Part shown: positions 55,701 through 64,000 of the stretch, in pieces
Position numbering within the stretch: the stretch's first letter is position 1
How the letters are laid out: every line of letters begins with the position of its first letter
NCBI GenBank assembly: GCA_003255025.1
Contig: QANY01002202.1
Span: 62,001-126,000 of the forward strand
DNA from: Datisca glomerata
Lineage: Eukaryota > Streptophyta > Magnoliopsida > Cucurbitales > Datiscaceae
DNA length: 64,000 nt
Direction: 5' to 3'
Position numbers and translations under genes: made by a program
Notes under the pieces: model-generated
What the model was told of the DNA's origin: nothing
Databases searched by the model: none
Seen by the model: the letters and a program-made list of their open reading frames with translations, nothing else

Positions 55701-55828
55701 ACTTACCCATAAGCATTCTAAAATTAAGTTAATTTCAAAGCCTCTCTCTTTCTAAGTGAGGGCATCTCTCTCTAGGCATTTTCAAGCTTGAGCTTTTTCT
55801 ATTCCCTCCATGCAAGGGAGCTATTTTA

Positions 55829-57772
55829 ATGTTAGGTTCCATTGATGATCTTGATGAGGATGGACAAAGCTAACTTAGTGATGTCGAAGGCCTTGAGAAC
55901 ATTTCTCAAGAAGTGTTTTTCAGGGAATATGGTGATAAAAGCATTCTTGAGTCAGTGAATGGTTCAATTGGTTTTGAAGAATGTCTGGGAAAAAGAATGA
56001 TTCTAGAGCTTGTAAAAGAAGAAGCGGATAATCATCTTAATGATGATGAACAATGTGGAAATGAGACCATTGAAGTCAATGAAGATAAGTTGAACTGATG
56101 GATTTTAGGTTGCTTAAGGTAAGAGTAGATATTATGAGGAACGTTGAGGTTATGCTTAAGAATCAGCCTCCTTGCATGTTTCAAAATGTTCTAAAGAGTT
56201 GTTCATCAAGTAGGAAGCTAAGCTTTGGAGTGATAAGTTTATTTCCCTTAAATTCCAAAATCATTTAATATATACTCCAATGGTGGCTGGTAATTCAAAT
56301 AGAGAGGAAGATGATGATGATGATGTCACCAATAAAGAAGGTGTCATATCTCTCCTTTAGTAAAGAAGGTGCCTTTTCTTCTAAGTAAGCTCCTAATGTC
56401 ACTTCTTCAATTAGAAAGGACAACTAGGATAAAGGTTAAAGACCCCTAGTTTACCATGGTAATTCTCCTTCACTTGCTGAACTCACTAATGGTAACAAAT
56501 TATACTCAGGCTTGTTACTTGGAGTAAATAACTCTCTCGAGGTGATGTCTTTTCCCTTAGTGCAGTTGAGATAGTAGGACCTTCATATTGAACAAACCAA
56601 GTCGTCCTGTCCCCCCACTGTCAAGTTCTCATGAGTAGACAAGGTCAAGGGAAGTAGCTTACCAAAATGCCTCTCTCTTTTCTTGAGCTTTTGGGGAAAG
56701 GGAAGGATGATCAAGTTGAGATTTATGAATCCATTATGAATGAAGGAGAGAAAATGTGGGATTCTTGCATTGTTGGCCACTTCATTGATAGGAGGCCTCC
56801 CTCCTCCATGGTTCACCAAGATGGCAACCTTATATGGGGAGAAAGAGGTATGCAGCCGGTTTTAGGTACTGACTCAGGCTTCTATTTCTTTAAATTTTCT
56901 CATACGAAGCTAAGAGATGCAAATCTTGAGGATGGTACATGGAACATAGTTGCAATACATATTATGTTAAAGGCATGGCAAGAAAACATGCAATTGACTA
57001 AAGATGCTTAAGGACTATCCCTATCTGGATAAAGTTTTAGGGAGTTCCTTTGGAGCTAGGGAATGGAGACGGCATTCCTCTTTTTATTGATGCCATGAAT
57101 GACATTTTCTCAAGGACCTACTATGCTATAGTTTATGTTGAGATTGATTTGAATTCTGAAGTTTTAGTGATAGAGTATGTCAAGCTCCCAAACAACAAGT
57201 CTATTAGTATCAGAGTTGAATATCAGGGTCTTCATAGAAGATGTTCCAAGTTTCAAGTTCTTGGCTATGATTTCTCGCCTAGAGCCGATGAACCCATGTT
57301 GTAGCTCCTAAACAGCCTATGAGATAAGCTCCTAAAAAGTAGTGGGTTCCAATTGTTAGGAAAGCAGTTAAGGATAACCAAATACAAAGCCATTTGTGAA
57401 AATCGGGTTGTTGAAAAAAATTAACCTTAGTTCCCTTCTTCTTGTTGAAGTAATTGTCCCTTCATTTTGCAAACAATCACTTCCTACCATAAATTCTTTT
57501 GAGGCCCTTCAACATGAGATCAGGGATGACATTAATGAGCCTGATGTGGATCAATTGGAGCATATGGAGCATTCCAACCAGGAGGATGAAATGTAGTCTA
57601 ATGCCCATCAAGTTGAGTTTTAGGAAGAATCTCAAGCTTCTCAAACTAATTACAATCAAATCTCTAAGCATGCCAAGAAAATGGGAAGGAAAGCTAGGCC
57701 AAAGAAACGTCAACAAAGCAGATTGTAGGAGGAGCTCCAAGGTCAAAACAACTCCTCAAAGTCCCAATGACT
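55829..57772 (+). pseudogene. LINE-2 ORF1 (DUF4283-type nucleic-acid-binding protein), decayed
   Basis: Acidic N-terminal part VFFREYGDKSILESVNGSIG with EVNEDKLN (55,910-56,100). Then the DUF4283 domain: DSCIVGHFIDRRPPSSMVHQ, LGTDSGFYFFKFSHTKLRDA, EDGTWNIVAIHIMLKAWQEN, MQLTKDA (56,730-57,010), followed after a frame change by PLELGNGDGIPLFIDAMNDI, VYVEIDLNSEVLV and IRVEYQGLHRRCSKFQVLGY (57,045-57,290). The zinc knuckle is damaged: only one Cys of the expected CxxC--GH is left. A basic tail (KKMGRKARPKKRQQ) ends near 57,720. In L1 LINEs this protein coats the RNA. Confidence 0.82.
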
Positions 57773-58640
57773 AGTATAGCACCTGGAATATAAGGAAAAT
57801 CCTTTATAAGATACTGAGGTTAGAAAGATTTATAATCTTAATAAGCTCTATGTCAATGCCATTTTAGAAACCAGAGTCAAGGAGAAAAATTCACCTATAT
57901 CAGCAGAGGCATTTTTGGCAATTAGAGATGTGTTGCTAATTATTGTTATGCTTCGAATGGAAGAATATGTCTTGCTTGGGATATGCCTCTATCATTTCCC
58001 TCATTGTCATTATCCATTCAAATTAGAATATCACCTCTAGAGCTATTCAACCTCGTCCCCACTGTATTTTCCCTTGGCTCTTCATGTGGGATTTCAATGT
58101 TATAAAGCATTCTTCTGAGCAAATTCGTGGTTCCAGCAAGTTCAATGAGGGTTCTCTTGACTTTAGAGACTGTATCAAGTCTCTTGAGCTTGGATATATG
58201 TGTTATGGGGGAAACAACTTTACCTGGATAAGCAACATAGATGACAATGGCATGGAACCACGAATTTGCTCAGAAGAATGCTTTATAACATTGAAATCCC
58301 ACATGAGGAGCCAAGGGAAAATATAGTGGGGATGAGGTTGAATAGCTCTAGAGGTGATATTCTAATTTGAGTGGATAATGACAAGAGGGTTCTCTTGACT
58401 TTAGAGACTGTATCGAGTCTGTTGAGCTTGAAGATATGTGTTATGGGGGTAACAACTTTACCTGCACGAGCAACATAGATGACAATGGCACTATTATGAA
58501 CAAACATGACAGAGTCATGGTCAATGATATATGTTTGATAACTTTTTCTTGCTCCCACGTCTTTTTCCCTCCTCCTCGAATTTTTGATCATTGTCCAGTC
58601 TTCTTCATCTACATGATGGTTCCTAAAGAGCTCCTCTAAG
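57773..58640 (+). pseudogene. LINE-2 ORF2 endonuclease region, rearranged
   Basis: Plus strand: ISRGIFGN-RCVANYCYASN and GRICLAWDMPLS (57,895-57,990), then a DFNVIKHSSEQIRGSSKFNE segment (58,090-58,150), SLDFRDCIKSLELGYMCYGG, NNFTWISNIDDNG (58,153-58,250), a second copy of that stretch (58,391-58,490), then NKHDRVMVNDIC and a FFPP--FDHCPVF end (58,500-58,610). These are the D-FN, G-FTW-N and SDH-P motifs of the apurinic-like endonuclease that nicks the target. An inverted copy of 131 bp and a direct copy of 106 bp are inserted, so the enzyme is dead. Confidence 0.85.
58005..58383. repeat. 131-bp inverted repeat inside the LINE endonuclease
   Basis: 58,005-58,135 and the reverse complement of 58,253-58,383 match nearly base for base (TGTCATTATCCA(T/C)TCAAATT through AAATTCGTGGTTCCA). 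The loop is 117 bp. Confidence 0.95.
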
Positions 58641-60500
58641 TTTCAGATTCCTTGATTTTTAGGCTGATAGAGATGGTTTATTTCCTTGTGTTCAATAGGC
58701 TTGGTCTTCTCCAGTCTTTGGCACCTCCATGAATCAACTATACATCAAGCTAAACCTAACCAATTTTGCTCTTAGGTCCTTTAATAACACTTAGTGTTCT
58801 GATATATCATCTAAAACGTTGGAAGCTAGAAGCATGCTTGAGGAGGGTTTAAAAAATATCTTCTCCAATCCTCTCAACTATGATCTTTGGATAAATGAAA
58901 AATTTAGCTTTTCGCAACTTCTTTTCCTTGAGACAGTTTGAGGAGAGATTCCTTAGGAAAAAATCCAAATCTCAGTCGATTAGCCTTGGAGATAATAACA
59001 ATGCTTATTTTCATGAGCTCATCTAGAGGAATATGTGAGATCTAGAACGGTTCAACTTAATGATGATCATGGAAGCATTATTAATAAGAGGGAGGATCTG
59101 AAAGGCCTCATTATGGATAAATTCTCTCAACTCCATAGAACCTCTGGCACTAAATTCAGTCTGGACTGGTGAACTTTGTAGGTTGCTTACCTTAACCAGA
59201 TTTATAGGAATCTAGCTAATAGGCTGGCCATTGCACTTACAGCTCAAGAGGATAAGGAAGCTACCCTCTCCTTTATTGACCCCAAATCGCTTGGTCCTTA
59301 TGGCTTTATTATTGGGTACTTCAAGACAACTTAGGGTATTATTGGTGATAATATGGCCATTACAGTGTTGGACTTCTTCACGAATGACATCCTCTTACAC
59401 CAAGTTAACCACACTACAATATCTTTTATCCCTAAGATCCCTCAGTCTAAAACTGTACATGATTACATGCATATCTCATGTTGTAACCTGATTTACAAAT
59501 TCATCTCTAAGGTCTTAGCTTGTAGGTTGAAAGAGGTGTGGAGTTCCATCATCAATGATAACCAAAATTCTTTTTTTCCAGGGAGGATAATTTCTTATAA
59601 CATTTTTCTCGCTTAAGAGCTAGTGAGGATTTATCATAAGCATAACAATATGCCAAAATCCACCATCAAAGTGGACCTTAAGAAACCCTTTTAATGAACT
59701 TAAATGGTGAGCTTTTAGCAAAAATGGAATTCCCTCCATTTTTTGCAATTGGATTTTGGCCTACATCACTTCTCCATCTTATTCAATGAACTTAAATGGT
59801 AACCTTTGCGGCTACTCCAAAGGTGCTAAAGGCCTCAGACAAGGAGATCATTTGTCTCCTAACATCTTCGTCATTCCCATGGAGTGCCTCATTGGCATCC
59901 TCCAGCATGCTTCCTCTATTCCTGATTTCCAGTTCCATTGGAGATGTAGTAAGGAACTTAAGATTCTTAATATCTACTTTGCTGATGACCTCCTCATTTT
60001 TTCAAAAGGGGAGGTCATTCTATCAGAGTATTTTTTACCTCATCAAGCATCACCAATTCTTCAACCCAATTAACTTAAAACTCACATCTTCATTACATGT
60101 ATTTTTTACCTCATCAAGAAGCAATATGCAAATCTATTAGTTCTAATCTAGCTCTATTCATCTCAGATACCTAGGAACGCCCCTGATAGCCAATAGGCTT
60201 GAAAAGAATGACTGAGCTCCTCTAGTTGATAAACTTACATGTAGGATAAAATCTTGGGAAGCCAAGCACCTCACTCTTATAGGAAGGCTCCAACTCTATC
60301 TATTCTCTTTTCCAGTTAGGGTTATTACATTGTTATGTTTATCTTCCCTAAAGGGTTATGAGGCATAGAAGCCACCAACATGGAGTACTTGTGGTCTGAG
60401 AATTTTCTTAGACATACATGATCCAAAGTCAACTGGTTTGAGGTCTGCCAGCCTAAACATCAACGAGGATTTCTTATCCTTGAAAATCATAGACGATAGG
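58641..60500 (+). pseudogene. LINE-2 ORF2 reverse transcriptase region, decayed
   Basis: Plus strand, many frame changes: RTVQLNDDHGSIINKREDLK (59,040-59,100), ALGPYGFIIGYFKTT-like entry (59,290-59,340), ISFIPKIPQSKTVHDYMHIS, CCNLIYKFISKVLACRLKEV, IINDNQNSFFPGRIISYNIF (59,420-59,616), KSTIKVDLKKPF (59,655-59,690), GLRQGDHLSPNIFVIPMECL (59,830-59,905), YFADDLLIFSKGE (59,976-60,014) with the FADD catalytic motif, then RYLGTPLIANRLEKND (60,160-60,210) and WEAKHLTLIGRLQL. These are the ordered plant L1 RT motifs. It ends near 60,500 without the C-terminal zinc region or a poly(A) tail. Confidence 0.87.
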
Positions 60501-61640
60501 TGATGACCCATTGTTTTAAATGTCGTCATAAAAATTAGAATATTATTGACGACTATGGATAGAAGACGGTGGTTGGTTGAGGAACCTTTGTCTTCTTACT
60601 TACATAAATGACGGGTGAGGTTGGTGCAAATTCACGACGGGTAGACAAGCCACCGTCGAGGATTTAAGTTGATGGTGGCTAGAACACCAGTCATAAAATA
60701 TGAAGGAGATGACGGTTTGTTCTCGAGATTCATCGAAGATGGTGGCTGGAGCAACTATCGTGATTAATTTTCATTTTTATGATGGTTGGTCTACCAGACG
60801 TCATCGTAATATATAATATTTTTTAATTTATTACTGAATCATTAAGTTAACCTATTAAAATTACATAATAAATGGAAAGAAAATGACATAAATATCTCAA
60901 TAGATAATATAACTTTTCATTGCAAAATGGTTATCATAAAAAATTATAACATGTAGACTAGAAATAATAAATATCGAAGTTAATTTCAAAAACCTTGAAG
61001 CTAATGAACTTTGAATCTTTGTTTTTAGTTGTTCTAGCTGCTCCAATATTTTTCATCTTAGTTATTGAACCTGCAAAAAGCAATGACAAAATTTAACCCT
61101 TCAATTTACTAAATTATAAAGTAAAAGTAAAAGAGTATTGAAAATTATCATACGCACATTTTTGGTGACTTGATATTTACTACTTCTTTTATCCACCATG
61201 TGTTGCATTATAGATTGTTAGTTTAACCTTGAGTAAAAGAATAAAACCATAAAAATTTAAACAAAACATAAATGCACCAATATCATACTTACTATAAACA
61301 TAGTTACTGTACTACATTCAATAATCACAGTGTCTTCACTCTTTGGTCAAACATAAGTAACCTCGCTTTCAACATCTACATCAAATGTTTTAGCAGAAGG
61401 CATCTCTTTTGCAAAAAAATTACAATCTAATAATGTATCACCCAAACCGTGATCAATAATACTTTTACAATATTTTCTTTGAGTGGAAGATAAGACGACT
61501 GGCCATTTTGGATCTTGCTGATTTTCGACATAAAAAACTTATTTTGCTTGTGAAGCCAAAATGAAAGAATCATTTTTGTGACCTAACCTTGCAAGATCAA
61601 CTAATGTATATACAAGATCATCAACTTTGATCCCATTACA
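60501..61640 (-). mobile_element. CACTA-6 remnant with DUF4216-like transposase C-terminus
   Basis: The left part (60,500-60,810) has GACGG/CCGTC-type subterminal repeats (GATGACGG, ATGACGGGTGAGG, CACGACGGGT), typical of CACTA ends, though no clear terminus. The right part, minus strand 61,330-61,640, reads VYTLVDLARLGHKNDSFILA, SQAK, a stop, VFYVENQQDPKWPVVLSS, matching the DUF4216 domain (VNL-R-GYKDDPFVLASQA-QVFYV-D) near the C-terminus of En/Spm TNP2. The rest between is unrecognised. It is cut at about 61,640 by or against gypsy-3. Confidence 0.7.
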
Positions 61641-61644
61641 ATAT

Positions 61645-64000
61645 TCTCTATGAGTGTTTGGTCATACCTTTTGGGTTGACAAATGCCCCTATTACATTCA
61701 TAGACTTTGATGAATCAATTTTTTCGAGAATTCTTGGATCAGTTTGTCATTGTTTTCATTGATGACATCCTAATCTACTCTATGTCCGATGGAGAAAATG
61801 AGCAAAATCTCAAAACCACACTTCGGATTTTTAAGGACCAGAGGTTTTATGCCAAGTTGAGTAAGTGCGAGTTTTGGAATCGAAGATTGTCATTTTGGGA
61901 CACGTAGTTTCTAAATAAGGTATATTAGTGGATCTGACAAAGATAGGAGAATTAATGAACTGAAGCTGTCCAATGAGTGTTAAGGAGACTAGGAGTTTCT
62001 TAGGATTGGCAGGCTATTACCGGAGATTTATGGAGGGATTCTCTAAGATTTTTTCACTGTTGACAAGCTGATGAAAAAGAATGAACTATACTTGGTTTGA
62101 AGAGTTCAAAAAGAGTTTTCAAGAACTTAAACAAAGATTGGTAATGACCCTAGTCCTTACTGTGCCCTCTAGGAGTTATGGATTCTTTATATATAGTGAT
62201 GCCTCACGAGTGAGCTTGGGTTGTGTATTAATGCAGCATGGGAAACTTATATCCTATGCTTTTTGAAAATTAAAAAGTTACGAACAAAACTACCCAACCC
62301 ATGATTTGGAACTGGCAACGGTAGATTTTTCCTTGAAGTTTTGGCGTCATTATCTCTACGGAATGAAGGTCAAGGTATACATAGATCATAAGAGTCTTAA
62401 GTATCTTTTTCACCCAAAAGGAGCTTAATATGAGGTGGATAGATGGTTGGAACTGGTTAAAGACTATGATTGTGCGATTAACTACCATCATGGAAAAGCA
62501 ATTGTGGTAGTATTTGCACTAAGCAGGAAATCACGCTCTCTAGCAGGCCATATTTCCACTAAGAAATTCATTCAAGATTACTTATAAAGTTTGGAGTTGG
62601 AAATCTTGGTCCAAAATTCTTCGGTTATGCTTGCTCAAATGACGGTGGACCAACATTTTGGGATAAGGTACGTGATGCACAAAATGAGGATCCATCCTTA
62701 GTAAAGATCACATCTAATATTGGGAGCGCGAAAAGGAAAGACTTCTCGATGTCTCGAGATGGAGTACTCGACTTCAACAATAGAGTATCATACTTCAGAA
62801 TGAGGAGCTAAAAAGGGAGATTCTTGTAGAAGCCCACTCCACTCCCTACTCAATTCACCTAGGTCATACAAAGATGTATCAGGACTTATGTAAACACTTT
62901 TGGTGGAACAACATTAAAATAAATGTGATGCAATTTGTAGAAAAATGTCATACTTGTCAACAAGTGAAGGCCTAATGACAACGCCCTTCCGGTCTCCTAC
63001 AACCTTTAGAAATTCTAGAAGGGAAATATGATCATATATCGATGGACTTTGTAGTAGGTCTACTAAAGATAATGAGAGGATTTGATGCCATTTGGGTTAT
63101 AGTCGATCCTTTGACTTAGTCTATTCATTTACTATAGGGTCGTATGACTTTGTCAGTGGAGGATTTGGCAAATTTATATGTTGTGATGATCCAAACCATA
63201 ATCCGAAGTTTACTTCAATATTTTGGCATAGTCTTCAAGAAGCTTTGGTACCCAACTAAGTTTTAGCATGGATTTCCACCCTCAAACGGATGGTTTGACT
63301 GACAGACCATCAAAACTCTCGAGGATATGCTTTGGGTGTGTGTAGTGGACTTTCAAGGGAACTGGAGTGACAAGTTGTCACTGATTAAGTTTTCTTACAA
63401 TAATAGCTAACAAGCAATAGTTGGGATGGCGCCTTTCGAAGCGTTATATGGGAGAAAGTGTTGATCTCCTATTCTTTGGGAAGAAGTTGGCAATAGAAAG
63501 TTGCTAGGTCTAGAAATGGTCCAACAAGCTAATGAAGATATTGGCAAGATTCAGAAGAGGTCCAAACTGCACAGAGTCACCAGAAGAGTTATGCGGATGT
63601 ACGTAGGAAAAGCTTGGAATTTGCAGTAAAATGAGTTATGAGATTTGGAAAGAGGGGAAAGCTTAGTCCTTATTTTATAAGACCTTTCGAGATCTTGGAG
63701 TTGTCTCATATCGTATAGTCTTACCCCCAGCTTTGCAAGAGTACATGATGTTTTCATATGTCTATGTTATGAAAATACATTCCAGACCCTTCTCACATCC
63801 TGAGTTATGAACCATTCAAGTTACGGGAAGATCTAACATATGAAGGAATTTCGATTAAGATCCTACATCGGAAGAGGCAAGTGTTACGCACTAAGGAGAT
63901 TCTCTTGGTCAAAGTATTGTTGAAGAACTATCAAATTGAAGTGGCCACTTGGGATTGAGAGGAAGAGATTCAAGCACTATACCTAGATATCTTCAAAGAT
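61645..64000 (+). pseudogene. pol: Gypsy-3 pol (RT end, RNase H, integrase, chromodomain-like tail), runs off the window
   Basis: Plus strand, chromovirus type. RT: MPFGLTNAPITF (about 61,660-61,695), MMNQFFREFLDQFVIVFIDD and ILIYS with the F-I-D-D catalytic box (61,707-61,790), LSKCEFWNRRLSFW. RNase [20 protein letters not shown] (about 61,995-62,050), YSDASRVSLGCVLMQHGK (62,195-62,255), [38 protein letters not shown]. Integrase: HLGHTKMYQDL and CHTCQQVKA zinc finger (62,850-62,970), a broken core (SMDFV, then GFHPQTD-like at about 63,275), GAFRS-WEK. The last part reads VLRTKEILLVKVLLKNYQIE, VATWD, a stop, EEEIQALYLDIFKD, the chromodomain-like motor tail. At least fifteen stops. The element's 3' LTR would lie beyond position 64,000. 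Confidence 0.85.

Noticed and set aside
62270..62491. Minus-strand frame opposite gypsy-3 RNase H
   Set aside because: Shadow of the plus-strand RNase H coding region.
1..64000. tRNA, rRNA or snoRNA genes
   Set aside because: I looked for tRNA B-box and acceptor-stem patterns and rRNA-like GC-rich stretches and found none I could support by eye.

Overview
The window is nuclear DNA of a flowering plant, probably a eudicot; I cannot name the species. The evidence is AT-rich sequence, plant-type LTR retrotransposons (Ty3/gypsy with a PBS like those paired with tRNA-Asp, Ty1/copia with an initiator-Met PBS), L1-type LINEs with a DUF4283-like ORF1, many CACTA (En/Spm) DNA transposons, long CT/GA tracts, and fragments of plant nuclear genes with plant GT/AG introns. 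I found no intact host gene, rRNA, tRNA or CRISPR. The window is a nest of mostly broken mobile elements.

Layout. 1.4-2.3 kb: one end of a CACTA element with a transposase-gene remnant. 3.2-3.4 kb: a GC-rich 36-bp minisatellite. 3.5-6.3 kb: two broken copia elements around a duplicated 233-bp block. 6.3-27.7 kb: one large Athila/Tat-like gypsy element on the minus strand (3' LTR about 6.3-7.1 kb, extra ORF 9.1-10.1 kb, pol and gag 10.9-21.4 kb, PBS at 27.25 kb, partial 5' LTR to 27.66 kb). Two CACTA elements interrupt it: one sits in the integrase C-terminus (11,076-16,139), the other in the PBS/leader (21,608-27,245). 27.66-30 kb: a third CACTA element. 30.0-34.04 kb: a copia element cut off inside RT. 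34.04-37.07 kb: a truncated CACTA element with a transposase-associated domain. 37.08-37.73 kb: a LINE tail. 42,165-46,192: a complete non-autonomous CACTA element with a perfect AAC target duplication. 48.3-55.7 kb: gypsy LTR/gag remnants around a copia 3' end whose long LTR has an inverted partner copy, then a copia RT scrap. 55.8-60.5 kb: a decayed L1 LINE (ORF1 plus ORF2). 60.5-61.64 kb: a CACTA scrap with a DUF4216-like exon. 61.64-64 kb: the 3' half of a chromovirus-like gypsy pol that runs off the window.

The most interesting content is inside the CACTA elements. They carry exon fragments of ordinary plant genes, often with intact splice sites: phenylalanyl-tRNA synthetase alpha; V-ATPase subunit d, a PASTICCINO1-like FKBP/TPR protein and a DEAD-box helicase 16-like protein; the PHYLLO/MenC o-succinylbenzoate synthase domain and complex I NDUFS7 (PSST); an importin-11-like protein; a probable AKRP-like acidic protein; and two multi-exon genes I could not name. 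Within each element the recognised exons lie on one strand. Two of the elements share a leader-like sequence upstream of the exons, one copy ending in a GT donor. This looks like a gene-fragment-capturing (Pack-type) CACTA family that could make chimeric spliced transcripts. Nothing here shows that they are expressed or make protein.
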